Assembly: GCA_963605405.1 (NCBI GenBank)
Contig: CAVCUP010000004.1
Span: forward strand, 1-64,000
DNA length: 64,000 nt
Direction of reading: 5' to 3'
From: Paratractidigestivibacter sp963605405
Lineage (GTDB): Bacteria > Actinomycetota > Coriobacteriia > Coriobacteriales > Atopobiaceae
Positions 1 to 8,693 of the stretch are shown here, one piece after another. A program made the position numbers and the translations under genes. Each line of letters opens with the position of its first letter. Positions within the stretch are counted from its first letter, which is position 1. The notes under the pieces were generated by a model, which was given only the letters and a program-made list of their open reading frames with translations, had not been told where the DNA came from and did not search any database.

Positions 1-85
1 GGTTGGTGGTGACGCCGGCCAGGCAGCCCCAGCTCATGGCCTCCTTGATCTCGTCAATGTCAGCGGTGTCGATGAAGAACTTCAT
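1..85 (-). CDS. Transaldolase / fructose-6-phosphate aldolase family protein (5' part only)
   Basis: Only the first 28 codons lie in the window; the gene continues past the left edge. The visible N-terminus reads MKFFIDTADIDEIKEA and then GCLAGVTTN, which is the first beta strand and turn of the TalC/FSA transaldolase fold. In this family the aspartate after FID(T/S)A is an active-site residue. The start is supported by an AAGGGA ribosome-binding site eight bases upstream. It lies 39 bases downstream of the GatZ-like gene in the same orientation, so it is probably the last visible gene of a PTS/sugar-phosphate operon. Whether it cleaves fructose 6-phosphate or acts as a transaldolase cannot be decided from this fragment. 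Confidence 0.8.
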   Translation of the reverse strand, partial: MKFFIDTADIDEIKEAMSWGCLAGVTTN

Positions 86-124
86 GTGGATCCCTTCTTT
101 CTTCCTATGAACTTGAACCGATGT

Positions 125-1399
125 CTACTCCGCGAGCGCCTTCTGAATGCGGGTCGTGACGCCCTTGAGGTTGAGACCCACGATGTACTGCTTGATCGGG
201 CGCTTGATGTGCTCGACGACGAAGCGCTGACCGTCGATGTCCTGGGCGGCGAGGTTGGCGTAGATCTTCTCGATCTGGGCCTTGACCTCGGGATCGTTGA
301 AGGCGTAGTGACCGGAAACGTCCAGGATCTTCAGGCTGAGCTCCTCGTCGGCGAGGATGTCGTCGACCTGGAGATTCACGTCGTCGCCCGTCATCCACTT
401 GCGCCAGCGCTCGGTCTTGATGGCCTTGACGAGCAGCGTGTTGTACAGGTCGGAAGGGTCTTCGCACAGGCCGTTCTCCACCAGGATCCGCTCGGTGGCG
501 CAGAGCTTGAGCAACGCGCGGGTCTCCTCGGTGCCGTACTGCGGCGCCACGTTGGAGGCGGTCACGTGGGCCGGGATGTGCTCGAGCAGGGTCGCGTCGT
601 CCAGGTAGTCGGCGTTGTGCTCCTTCAGGCCCACTCCGTAACGCTTGGCCATGTCGGCGAGCTCGCGGGCGTTCTTGAAGTTGTAATGACCGACCTGCTC
701 GGTCCAGCGGGTGAGGGTGCCGGTCTGGCCGACGATGAAGGTGGGCATCGGGCAGCCGCGGCGCTCGAGCTCGGGCTTAAGCGCCGAGATGAACTCCTCG
801 TACTTGTCGGTGGAGGTCAGGCCGCCGTTCGTCTCCTCGGTGCCCACCTCGTAGGCGACCTCGGGCAGGCCGTGCTCGCGGCGATACTTCTCGAGGTAGT
901 CGATCAGGTCCACGGTGCGGCGCAGGACCACGTCGAGCGGGATGACCTTGCCGATCTGGTAGGGGTCCTTGGTCGGGTCGACCATGAGAAGGTCGAAGCC
1001 GGCCTCCATGTCGGCAACGAAAGACTTTCGGGCAAGCTCCATCGCCTCGTCCTCGGGCAGGTGGGCATTGCGCTCCTCGTCGCGCTGCCACGGGCCGCCG
1101 TGGTCGCGGCAGAGATAGTAGGGCCCGTCGTAGCCGACCTTCTCGGCAACTTCCTTGATATCGGCCGCGAAGCGCGTCTGGTCCCAGCCGTTGACGTAGC
1201 CGGCGCCCATCTCGTCCATATCGACCTGGTTGCGGGAGGCGATGAACATCGGCGGGAAGTCCTCGTCACGGGCGAGCTCGAAGACGGCCTGGATCAGGTT
1301 GGGGCTCATGGGCCCGATACCGACCATGGTGGCGTGGTCGCCGGAATCCTGGAGCTTAAGCATGCCCTGGACGGCTTGACGGATGGTGAGGCTCGACAT
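125..1399 (-). CDS. Class II D-tagatose-bisphosphate aldolase, non-catalytic subunit (GatZ/KbaZ family)
   Basis: A 424-residue protein of the GatZ/KbaZ family, of usual length. Family hallmarks seen are the N-terminal VGIGPMSPNLI segment, the CRDHGGPW motif near residue 100 and the VGQTGTL segment near residue 245. In Enterobacteria these proteins are chaperone-like partners of the GatY/KbaY aldolases in galactitol and N-acetylgalactosamine catabolism; they resemble a TIM-barrel aldolase. No GatY/KbaY partner is visible here, so the protein may act alone or with an aldolase encoded left of the window. The start ATG is preceded by AGGAAAGGAC. It follows the PTS gene by 120 bases and precedes the transaldolase-like gene, which suggests one operon for a hexose or hexitol taken up as the phosphate. 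The substrate (tagatose, galactitol or a related sugar) is inference. Confidence 0.85.
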   Translation of the reverse strand: MSSLTIRQAVQGMLKLQDSGDHATMVGIGPMSPNLIQAVFELARDEDFPPMFIASRNQVDMDEMGAGYVNGWDQTRFAADIKEVAEKVGYDGPYYLCRDHGGPWQRDEERNAHLPEDEAMELARKSFVADMEAGFDLLMVDPTKDPYQIGKVIPLDVVLRRTVDLIDYLEKYRREHGLPEVAYEVGTEETNGGLTSTDKYEEFISALKPELERRGCPMPTFIVGQTGTLTRWTEQVGHYNFKNARELADMAKRYGVGLKEHNADYLDDATLLEHIPAHVTASNVAPQYGTEETRALLKLCATERILVENGLCEDPSDLYNTLLVKAIKTERWRKWMTGDDVNLQVDDILADEELSLKILDVSGHYAFNDPEVKAQIEKIYANLAAQDIDGQRFVVEHIKRPIKQYIVGLNLKGVTTRIQKALAE

Positions 1400-1519
1400 T
1401 TTGCACAGTCCTTTCCTAGGGCATCCCGCGCACGGGGTGCCTTCTTATAGGTGAATTAGGTTGTTGAGCTTGGGTTTATTCGCCCGCGTTTATTGGCAAG
1501 AGGTGCGACAGCGAAAGGG

Positions 1520-3028
1520 CTACTTCTTCTCGATCCTCGGCTTCATGGCCACGAGGACCGCAGCGCCCACGAGCGCGCCGATCACGATATCGAGGCAGAA
1601 GAGGGGCACGTTGTTCGTGGCCAGCGCCACGATGAAGCCGCCGTGGGGAACGTAGCAGTCGATACCCTGGAAGGCGGCGAGGGCGGCGCCGACGGCCGAC
1701 CCGGCGCACAGGCCCGGGACGGTGTGGACCAGGTCCTTCGCGGCGAAGGGAATGGCGCCCTCGGTGATGCCGATGCAGCCCATGAAGAGCGCGGAGATGC
1801 CCATCTGCCTATCGGCATCGTCGAACTTGTCGCGGGCAACCAGAGACGCGATGCCGCAGGCCAGGGGCGGGACGGCGACGGCCACCCGGAACATGCCGTT
1901 GGGGCCGTAGATGCTCGAGGCCATGAGGGCCATGGTGAAGGTCGAGGCGGTCTTGTTGATGGGGCCGCCCATATCGAAGGCGGTCATGACGCCGATGACC
2001 AGGCCGAGGATAACGGCCGAGCCGCCCTGCAGGCTGCCGAGCGCGGCGGTGAGCCAGTCCATCACGAAGCCGAGCGGCGTGGCGAGCACGTAGATGTAGG
2101 CCATGCCGAGGACGAACGAGGTCAGGATCGGGATGATCAGGATCGGCATGATGGTCTGAACGGTCGCGTTGACCTTCCATGTCTTCATCCAGCGCACGAA
2201 GTAGCCACAGAGCACGGCCATGATCATGGCACCGAGAAAGCCGGTGGAGACGGATGCGCCGCTCGGGGTGGCAACGGCGTTGTTGGCGAGGTACCCGAGC
2301 ACGAAACCGGGGGCCAGGGCGGGCTTGCCGGCCATCGAGTAGGCGATGTAGGCGCCGAGCACGGGAATCATCATGGCGATGCCCGCCATGCCGATGGTGT
2401 TCAGGCTCACCATGAAGGGATTCGTGACCTCCATGCCCGCGTCGCCTGCGGTGCCGGAGGCCAGGGAGAAGGCCAGGAAGACGCCGCCGATCACGACGAT
2501 GGGGATGAAGTAAGAGACGCCGGTGTTGAAGGCGTTGAGCAGGGTCTTTCCCGGCTCGGCGAAGATGGACGACTTCGCCTTGGGCGCGGGGGCGCCGGGA
2601 GCCGCGGTGGGTGCAGGCGCGGATTCGGGGGCGGGAGCCGACTCGGCAGCCGTGACCTTGGGCGCGGCGCTGGCCGCGGCCGGCGCGGTCGCAGCGGGCG
2701 CGGCCGCCTCCCCCACCAGCGCCAGCGCATCGTCGATCACCTTCACGGCGTTCGCGATGGCGTCGGCGGTCCCCACCTTGAGGAAGCGCCTGGCGGCGAT
2801 TTTCTCCTCGAAGCGGTCCTCGCCCTCGATCCCGACGTCGACGGTCTCGATGACCACGTCGGCCGAGTCCACGTCCTGCTGGCTGAGCTCGTTCTCGATG
2901 CCGAGGCCGCCCTGGGCCTCGACCTTGCATTCGATGCCCCGCTTGGCGCACTCGTCCTCGATGGCCTTCTTGGCCATGTAGGTATGCGCGATGCCGACGG
3001 TGCAGGCGCTCACAGCTACGATCTTCAC
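1520..3028 (-). CDS. PTS fructose-type transporter, EIIB-EIIC fusion
   Basis: A 502-residue membrane permease of the fructose/mannitol PTS family. Residues 1-95 form an EIIB(Fru) domain beginning KIVAVSACTVGIAHTYMA; the Cys in SACTVG is the phosphorylated residue (the usual motif is ACPTGIAHT). Residues about 96-150 are an Ala/Pro-rich linker, and the rest is EIIC with about ten membrane segments. There is no EIIA domain, so phosphate must come from a separate EIIA. The start is a GTG with GAGGAG upstream. It is the first gene of the leftward operon and lies about 160 bases below a promoter that contains a LacI-type palindrome. The Pro-to-Thr change in the Cys loop makes a non-fructose ketose or hexitol plausible, but that is inference. 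Confidence 0.9.
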   Translation of the reverse strand: MKIVAVSACTVGIAHTYMAKKAIEDECAKRGIECKVEAQGGLGIENELSQQDVDSADVVIETVDVGIEGEDRFEEKIAARRFLKVGTADAIANAVKVIDDALALVGEAAAPAATAPAAASAAPKVTAAESAPAPESAPAPTAAPGAPAPKAKSSIFAEPGKTLLNAFNTGVSYFIPIVVIGGVFLAFSLASGTAGDAGMEVTNPFMVSLNTIGMAGIAMMIPVLGAYIAYSMAGKPALAPGFVLGYLANNAVATPSGASVSTGFLGAMIMAVLCGYFVRWMKTWKVNATVQTIMPILIIPILTSFVLGMAYIYVLATPLGFVMDWLTAALGSLQGGSAVILGLVIGVMTAFDMGGPINKTASTFTMALMASSIYGPNGMFRVAVAVPPLACGIASLVARDKFDDADRQMGISALFMGCIGITEGAIPFAAKDLVHTVPGLCAGSAVGAALAAFQGIDCYVPHGGFIVALATNNVPLFCLDIVIGALVGAAVLVAMKPRIEKK

Positions 3029-3186
3029 GTTCTTCTCCTCTCGCTTGCATTGTTGTGCCGTGCGCGTCGCGATTCGCGTCTTCGGCGGGTTCCTCGGCTG
3101 CCGTTGTGCTGGCTATATTGTGGCCGCTCATTGGCGTAAATACGCCCTTATATCGGCAAACGCGCAGGTAGACCATGGTGCGACTC

Positions 3187-3214
3187 TATTTAGTTAAGCG
3201 CTTAACCAAATCAA
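3187..3214 (-). promoter_or_regulatory. PTS operon promoter with embedded LacI-type operator
   Basis: Read on the minus strand, a -35 TTGATT (3209-3214) and a -10 TAAATA (3187-3192) are separated by 16 bases. The spacer holds a perfect 14-bp palindrome, GTTAAGCGCTTAAC (3193-3206), with the central CG typical of LacI/GalR operators. The divergent LacI gene starts at 3381. A repressor bound here would block RNA polymerase directly, so the simplest model is local autoregulated repression relieved by the PTS sugar. Sequence evidence is strong; binding is inferred. Confidence 0.75.
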
Positions 3215-3315
3215 ATTACGGCTCATTTACCAAAGAGACGATTTGTCAAGAAAAACCTCTGTCCATCGGCTGACGGCGTTAACCAGCCGCAAACGCGCCC
3301 AGTTATGGAGGAGAT

Positions 3316-3336
3316 ATGAAGCACAACAACCGCTAA
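3316..3336 (+). CDS. Possible six-codon leader peptide before the LacI gene
   Basis: The ORF ATG-AAG-CAC-AAC-AAC-CGC-TAA (MKHNNR) is preceded by a near-ideal ribosome-binding site, GGAGGAGAT, at the right distance. That site is stronger than the GAGGGGAT found before the repressor ATG at 3381. It ends 44 bases before the repressor start. A translated minicistron could tune repressor expression, but a chance short ORF behind a purine-rich stretch is possible. Confidence 0.3.
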   Translation: MKHNNR

Positions 3337-3380
3337 GCTAGGGAGCACGAGCACCCGAAGGCGTCCGAGGGGATCCGTCC

Positions 3381-4388
3381 ATGGCCGAGAAGCGCACTAC
3401 CATCATCGACATCGCCAAGCTGGCCAACACCTCAACGGCTACCGTCTCGCACTACCTCAACGGTAAGTTCTCCAAGATGAGCGAGGCCACGCGGAAGAAG
3501 ATCGCCGACGCCATAACCCAGACCGGCTACGTACCCTCCGCCGCCGCCCAGAACCTGGCGAGCAAGTCCTCGGGCGTGATCGCCGTCCTCATCCTGGACA
3601 ACACGAACGTGTGGGCGGGGCAGCTCGTCTCCGGGGTTGAGGAAATCGCACATCTCTGCGGTTACCAGACCGTCGTGTGCGACACGCACTTCGACCACAA
3701 AACCGAGCGCGATTACGTCGAGAAGATGCTCTCGCTCGGCGTCGACGGCTTCATCGTGCAGCCGACGGCCCACCACCGCAGCGTCAACGAGCGCGTCCGC
3801 CGCGCCGGCAAGCCCGTCGTCTTCTTTGACTTCAGCGTGCTCGACCTGCAGACCACCTGGGTCAAATCCGACCTGTACGGCGGCATGTACGACGCCGTGA
3901 CGGAATGCGTCGCGCGAGGCTATGACGACTTCGTCATCCTCTCGGGCATGACGGCTGCGGCGCGTACCCGCTCGGAGCGTGCCTCGGGCATCCTCGACGC
4001 GCTCGCGGAGGCCGAGCTCGAGGGCAAGGCCCTGACCATCTCGCATGAGGCGCCGAGCGTGGCCGAGCTCACCCGTTACCTCGAACGCGAGATCAATCCC
4101 GCGAAGAAAACGCTGGTCATCTGCCCGCACCAGTGGGCCCTCGGACGCGTGTACAAGGCCATGGCCCCCATGCGCCACCTCATGCCGCACACCATCGGTC
4201 TTCTCGGCCTCAACTGCGCCGACTGGAGCGACCTCACGGAGCCCGGCATCACCACCGTCATCGAACCCGTGCAGGAAGAGGGGCGCATCGCCTGTGCCAT
4301 GCTCGTGGACCTCATGGCGGACCCCGATACCAAGCCGCGCCAAGAGATGCTCTCGTGCGCCACCCGCTGGCTCGGCTCGACGCTCTAG
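3381..4388 (+). CDS. LacI/GalR family transcriptional regulator
   Basis: A 335-residue repressor with the usual layout: an N-terminal helix-turn-helix (residues 5-55, TTIIDIAKLANTSTATVSHYLNG), a hinge helix near residue 55-60 (AAAQNLASKSS), then a periplasmic-binding-protein-like effector domain from about residue 65 to 330. It is transcribed away from the fructose-type PTS operon, and a perfect LacI-type palindrome sits in the shared intergenic region, so the PTS/GatZ/transaldolase operon is its likely target. The hinge reads AQNLASKSS and lacks the common RRLA form. The effector is unknown; a sugar phosphate from the operon is the natural guess. Confidence 0.9.
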   Translation: MAEKRTTIIDIAKLANTSTATVSHYLNGKFSKMSEATRKKIADAITQTGYVPSAAAQNLASKSSGVIAVLILDNTNVWAGQLVSGVEEIAHLCGYQTVVCDTHFDHKTERDYVEKMLSLGVDGFIVQPTAHHRSVNERVRRAGKPVVFFDFSVLDLQTTWVKSDLYGGMYDAVTECVARGYDDFVILSGMTAAARTRSERASGILDALAEAELEGKALTISHEAPSVAELTRYLEREINPAKKTLVICPHQWALGRVYKAMAPMRHLMPHTIGLLGLNCADWSDLTEPGITTVIEPVQEEGRIACAMLVDLMADPDTKPRQEMLSCATRWLGSTL

Positions 4389-4561
4389 GCACGGCGCGCT
4401 TCTCTCGCCAGCTCATATCAGTTGTCGAATGATGCGAAGGGGCTATCCCTTTGCATCGTTTCGCGTCGCGAAGAGACAGGTTCTTCGCGTCTCTCCCCTC
4501 CCCTGAAAACGTGGCAAAATGTAGGGTTGCACACACGTACACGCGCGTAATGGAGGAACGC

Positions 4562-6232
4562 ATGTCCGAGGCAATCCGCAAGGTCAACGTCATTGGCCAC
4601 CTCAACCCCGACACCGACAGCATCTGCTCGGCGATCGCCTACGCCTACCTCAAGAACAAGGTAGAGAACACCACCATCTACGAGGCCCGCCGCGCCGGCT
4701 CCGTTAACCGCGAGACCGCCTTCGCGCTCAAGCACTTCGGCTTCTCCGAGCCCCCGCTGATCACCACCGTGACTCCCCAGATCAAGGACACCGAGGTCCA
4801 GAAACAGGCCGGCATCGACGCCGAGACGAGCCTCTTCGAGGCCTGGAACGTCATGCGCGAGTCCAAGACCGACACGCTCTCCATCACCGACGGCGACGAC
4901 AACCTGCTCGGCCTCATCGCAACCAAGGACATCGCCAACGCCAACCTCGACATCTTCGACATCGAGGTCCTCGGCAGCTCCAAGACCAAGTTCGCAAACA
5001 TCGTGAGCACCCTCAACGGCGAGATGGTCCTCGGCGACCCCGAGGCGCGCGTCGAGACCGGTAGCCTGCGCGTGGGCACCACCCCCGAGATGATGGAGGA
5101 CACCGTCAAGGCCGGCGACCTCGTCCTCGTGACCAACCGCTACGAGACCCAGCAGTTCGCCGTGGGCGCCGAGGCCAGCTGCATCGTCGTCTGCTGCGGC
5201 GCCTCCGTGTCCAACCAGGTCAAGGAGTCGGCCGAGCGCCACGGCTGCACCATCATCGCCACCCCCTACGACACCTACGCCGCCGCGCGACTGATCTGCA
5301 TGTCCATCCCTGTGCGCGCCAAGATGATCTCCGAGAAGTCGACCATCAAGTTCAGCCTGAACACCTCCGTCGACGACGCAAAGAAGACCATCGCCAGCTC
5401 GCGCCACCGCTTCTTCCCCGTCATCAACGAGGACGGCAAGTACGTGGGCCTCGTCAACACCCCGAGCCTGCTCTCCGCAAAGAAGAAGCACGTCATCCTC
5501 GTTGACCACAACGAGAAGAGCCAGGCGGTCGAAGGCCTCGAGCAGGCCGAGATCATGGAGATCATCGACCACCACCGCATCGGCTCCATCGAGACCGAGG
5601 CCCCCGCGCTCTTCCGCAACATGCCCGTGGGCTGCACGAGCACCATCATCTACCAGATGTTCCAGGAGAACAGCCTCGAGATCCCGAAGGACATCGCCGG
5701 CCTCATGCTCTCCGCCATCATGTCCGATACCCTCGCGTTCCGCTCCCCGACCTGCACCTCGATGGACGTCAACGCCGGCGAGGCCCTCGCAAAGATCTGC
5801 GGCGAGGACATCCCGACCTACTCCGACGCCATGTTCGAGGCCGGCGCCGACCTCACCGGCCGCTCCGCCGACGAGGTCTTCCACCAGGACTTCAAGGTCT
5901 TCTCCCGCGGCAACGTTAAGTTCGGCGTGGGCCAGGGCTCCTTCATGACCGACAACTCCCGTAAGGCCGCCGAAAAGCTCGTCGGGCCCTACCTCGAGGA
6001 GGCCGCAAAGAACGAGGAGCTCCCGATGGTGTTCTACATGTTCACCGACGTGAAGACCTCCACGACCGAGCTGCTCTACTTCGGCGAGGGCGCCGAGGAC
6101 GTCATCAAGCGCGCCTGGGGCGCCGACGTGGTCGACGGCATCGCGGTCCTGCCGGGCGTCGTCTCCCGCAAGAAGCAGATGGTGCCGCCGCTGATGGCCA
6201 CCTTCCAGAAGATCCAGGAGGAGCAGGACTAA
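4562..6232 (+). CDS. ppaC: Manganese-dependent inorganic pyrophosphatase with CBS/DRTGG regulatory insert (family II)
   Basis: A 556-residue family II pyrophosphatase of the DHH phosphoesterase superfamily. The first metal motif GHLNPDTDS is at residues 12-20. A regulatory insert then follows: CBS repeat near 73-125, a DRTGG-like domain near 130-240, and a second CBS repeat near 250-308. The catalytic core resumes with VDHNEKSQ (about 320) and the DHH motif IDHHRIGS (about 340), followed by SDTLAFRSPT and the C-terminal DHHA2 domain. CBS-PPases of this type are known to be inhibited by AMP/ADP and activated by ATP or diadenosine polyphosphates. The start was placed at the ATG after GGAGGAACGC; an upstream in-frame ATG at 4550 would put the ribosome-binding site inside the coding region. 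It hydrolyses cytosolic PPi and so competes with the PPi-type phosphofructokinase predicted at 27020. Confidence 0.95.
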   Translation: MSEAIRKVNVIGHLNPDTDSICSAIAYAYLKNKVENTTIYEARRAGSVNRETAFALKHFGFSEPPLITTVTPQIKDTEVQKQAGIDAETSLFEAWNVMRESKTDTLSITDGDDNLLGLIATKDIANANLDIFDIEVLGSSKTKFANIVSTLNGEMVLGDPEARVETGSLRVGTTPEMMEDTVKAGDLVLVTNRYETQQFAVGAEASCIVVCCGASVSNQVKESAERHGCTIIATPYDTYAAARLICMSIPVRAKMISEKSTIKFSLNTSVDDAKKTIASSRHRFFPVINEDGKYVGLVNTPSLLSAKKKHVILVDHNEKSQAVEGLEQAEIMEIIDHHRIGSIETEAPALFRNMPVGCTSTIIYQMFQENSLEIPKDIAGLMLSAIMSDTLAFRSPTCTSMDVNAGEALAKICGEDIPTYSDAMFEAGADLTGRSADEVFHQDFKVFSRGNVKFGVGQGSFMTDNSRKAAEKLVGPYLEEAAKNEELPMVFYMFTDVKTSTTELLYFGEGAEDVIKRAWGADVVDGIAVLPGVVSRKKQMVPPLMATFQKIQEEQD

Positions 6233-6252
6233 CTCCTGCCCTTCCAAGCTTT

Positions 6253-6357
6253 GGGGAACGGGCCTTCTCCGTGCTCAAACAGTCCTGTTCGCACGGACGA
6301 GACATTAAGTCTCGTCCGGCTCATGCGGAACTGCGCGCGGAGAAGGCCCGTTTCCCC
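6253..6357 (+). repeat. Long nested hairpin between ppaC and the TrmB-like gene
   Basis: The outer arms 6253-6271 and 6338-6357 are complementary over 19 bp with a single bulged T. An inner perfect 9-bp stem (GGACGAGAC / GTCTCGTCC, 6295-6303 and 6309-6317) closes a five-base loop. Short partial pairings (CAG/CTG, GTTCGCA/TGCGGAAC) link the two, so the whole 105-nt stretch can fold into one rod. It lacks a long T tract (TTTCCCCTTG follows), so it is not a textbook terminator. It ends 34 bases before the next start codon. Confidence 0.8.
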
Positions 6358-6391
6358 TTGTCACGGCCGAATCATTGCAGGGAGAAACACA

Positions 6392-7231
6392 ATGCATGGC
6401 CTTCACGCCAGATTGCCGAAGAACTTCGTGCTCGAGGAGCGGATCGAGAGGTACCGCGACTACATCGAGGCCGACCCGTACTCGTGGGCGGGCCGCTGGG
6501 CCGAGGCATGCGCGCCGGCGGGGGCCGCGGCCTTTCGCGAGGTGAGGCTCGACCTCGGATGTGGAAAGGGCTCCTTTACCGTGGAGGCGGCGCGGCGCGA
6601 GCCCGACGTGCTCTTCATCGGCATGGACTCCGAGCCCATCTGCATCGCCTACGCGGCGCAGCGCGGCTTCGAGTCGGGGCTGCCCAACGTCGTCTTCGTG
6701 CCCGGCACGGGCATGCGCATCAGCGAGATGTTCTCCCCCGGTGAGCTGGGCGTTATTTACCTGAACTTCCCCACGCCGTTCCCCCGCAAGAAGGACTCGA
6801 AGGGCCGGCTCGTCAACCTCGAGCGCCTCATGGACTATCGCGGCGTCCTGCGCGACGGAGGCGAGGTGCGCCTGCGCACGGATTCGCAGCCGCTCTTCGA
6901 CTTCGCGCTCACGCAGGTCCCTCTTGCCGGCTACGAGCTCACATGGCAGAGCCGCGACGCCCGCGCAGAGCATCCCGACGACCCCATGAGCGAGTACGAG
7001 GAGCGGCTCGGCTCCCAAGGCGCGCTGGTCAACAGCTACATCGCCGTTCCGGGGCCGGCGCCCGAAAATCCCGTCCAGACCGCGGAGATGAGCCTCGCCG
7101 CATACATCCCCGACGACCTCTCGAGCTTCGACGGCTACGCGCCGCACGGCATGCAGGGCACCATCGAGAACCTGCGCCGCCGCGCCCAGAAGAACAACGG
7201 CGACTGGAGCCGCGGCATCACGCTTTCGTAA
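6392..7231 (+). CDS. trmB: tRNA (guanine-N7)-methyltransferase-like protein (TrmB family, divergent)
   Basis: A 279-residue SAM-dependent methyltransferase. Motif I is LDLGCGKGSF (about residue 52), followed by the acidic GMDSEP turn and the TrmB signature region IYLNFPTPFPRKKDSKGRL (about 125-145). In typical TrmB this segment reads NFPDPWPKKRHxKRRL; here the catalytic-loop Asp-Pro-Trp is Thr-Pro-Phe. That change, and a C-terminal extension of about 60 residues beyond the usual 210-220, leave open a divergent paralogue. The expected role is N7 methylation of G46 in tRNA. The start follows GCAGGGAGA. It is separated from ppaC by a long hairpin. Confidence 0.7.
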   Translation: MHGLHARLPKNFVLEERIERYRDYIEADPYSWAGRWAEACAPAGAAAFREVRLDLGCGKGSFTVEAARREPDVLFIGMDSEPICIAYAAQRGFESGLPNVVFVPGTGMRISEMFSPGELGVIYLNFPTPFPRKKDSKGRLVNLERLMDYRGVLRDGGEVRLRTDSQPLFDFALTQVPLAGYELTWQSRDARAEHPDDPMSEYEERLGSQGALVNSYIAVPGPAPENPVQTAEMSLAAYIPDDLSSFDGYAPHGMQGTIENLRRRAQKNNGDWSRGITLS

Positions 7232-7290
7232 GCGCACGCAGCGCCAGCCGGCGACGCTTGGCAGGAGGCGCCCCAAGCCAAGCTCCGTCG

Positions 7291-7640
7291 CGCCTCGGAA
7301 ACGCGCCGCGCAGCAATCCGACGCGTTCGCGCGCCCCGATATTGCACCACGCAGTAACCCGGCGCGGCCATGAGCCCTGGAAGTACGCCACGCAGTAACG
7401 TTCGCAGAGAATTCGCCCTGAAAGCGCGCCGCCCAGTAAGGTTTGATTGCTGGACGGCGCACTTCCGGGGCGTTCTTCTTGCCGGCGGTGCTGGGCGGCG
7501 AGGTTCCGGGGCGCGACAACGGTCACGGTTACTGGGCGGCGAGGTTCCAGGGCGCTTCTCTCGGCATCGTTACTGGATGGAGCATTTGGAGGGCCCTCGC
7601 TTGGCCGCGATTACTGGGCGACGCCTGTTTGGCGCCCGCA
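7291..7640. repeat. Inverted tandem array with exact 41-bp period (array 1)
   Basis: Nine degenerate units lie between the convergent trmB-like and GDPD genes. Four units read leftwards, with CAG(T/C)AA at 7311, 7352, 7393 and 7434. Five read rightwards, with T(A/G)CTGG at 7448, 7489, 7530, 7571 and 7612. Every step is exactly 41 bp, and the centre of symmetry is near 7443. The rightward unit is GTTACTGGGCGGCG, three variable bases, then TTCCAGGGCGC, followed by about 13 non-conserved bases. No ORF with family resemblance occupies the region. Confidence 0.9.
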
Positions 7641-7687
7641 CTCGGCAATCAGCGCGCCCGGCGCGGCTCCGACACGCAAGCACGGGC

Positions 7688-8557
7688 CTACTGCGGCAAG
7701 AAGCCCTCGAAAATGGCGACGGCGCCTGCGGCCTCGGCTTCGCGCAGCTCCTCCTCGGAACGGATGGTCCAGGCCACGTAATGCGCGCCGAGCACGTCGC
7801 ATGCGAGCCCGACCGCCGGGTTCTCGCGGTCGCGGAACCGGTAGGCCACGAAGTCCGGGTGCCCGGCCGCATTGCCCAGAAGCATCGTGCCGCCCACCCT
7901 CTCGTAGCCGGACATCTGCCCCTCGCCCATGAAGTCGCGCCCGAGCTGCCCGCGAATCACGTCGGGACGGCGACGGCGCAGCCAGGCCACCGCGCGCGGG
8001 TCGAAGCTCTCCACGCAATAGCGGACCAGGTGGGAATCGAGGCAGGCCATGGCCTTCTCGCAGAGCGCGGCGTGGTTGCCGTCGAGGGTCTTGAGCTCCA
8101 CGATCACGGGCGCGGGGAGCTCGGACTCGCCGGTAGGGTCGCAATCAAAGAGGGAGAGGGCCTCATCGAGCGTGGGAATGCGCTCGTCGGTCCCGGCAAG
8201 TCGGCAAGAGGAGAGCTCCTCCAGGGTCATGTCCTCGACGATGCCCTCGCGACCGCACATGCGCCGGATCTGCGAGTCGTGGATCACGGCCAGGCCGCCG
8301 TCTGCGGTGAGATGGACATCGAGCTCCACGCCGAAGCCGCGCTCCCTCGCGGCCGCGAAGGCGGTGAGGGAGTTCTCGGGCACGCCCTCGCCGTGCAGGC
8401 CGCGATGGGCATAGCGGTACCGGGCGATCTCTCGCCAGCGCTGGTCGATCACAGGCTCCCCGTGGCGCGGCGACATGGCCGCGCACGTGGCGACCGCGAC
8501 CGCCGCGGCGGAGCCGACGACGATGCCCGTGGCGGCAAGGACCTTTCCAACCTTCAA
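7688..8557 (-). CDS. Glycerophosphodiester phosphodiesterase family protein, membrane anchored
   Basis: A 289-residue protein with an N-terminal hydrophobic segment (residues 6-27) that may be a signal anchor, followed by a GDPD TIM-barrel domain. The catalytic hallmarks are YAHRGLHGEGVPENS (about residue 48-62, with the His-Arg-Gly and Glu-Asn pair), VELDVHLTADG (about 77-87) and the HDS loop (about 93). It hydrolyses glycerophosphodiesters to glycerol 3-phosphate and an alcohol, here probably outside the membrane. It is transcribed towards array 1 and divergently from the DUF3825 gene. The closing IFEGFLPQ resembles family members that end shortly after the barrel. Confidence 0.9.
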   Translation of the reverse strand: MKVGKVLAATGIVVGSAAAVAVATCAAMSPRHGEPVIDQRWREIARYRYAHRGLHGEGVPENSLTAFAAARERGFGVELDVHLTADGGLAVIHDSQIRRMCGREGIVEDMTLEELSSCRLAGTDERIPTLDEALSLFDCDPTGESELPAPVIVELKTLDGNHAALCEKAMACLDSHLVRYCVESFDPRAVAWLRRRRPDVIRGQLGRDFMGEGQMSGYERVGGTMLLGNAAGHPDFVAYRFRDRENPAVGLACDVLGAHYVAWTIRSEEELREAEAAGAVAIFEGFLPQ

Positions 8558-8693
8558 TTGAGCCTCCCGTGACGCGATGTTGTTCGAAAACAGTATGCCA
8601 CGCGTAAGGCCGCCGTCCGCCTATACGCCATCAACCGTCCGGTAAATGGGTAGTAAGGTAAGGATTCAAATTAACAACGCGAAAGGCCCGAAC

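Noticed and set aside
7291..7640. CRISPR array
   Set aside because: The variable parts are only about 13 bp, units are degenerate and half of them are inverted; no cas genes are present.
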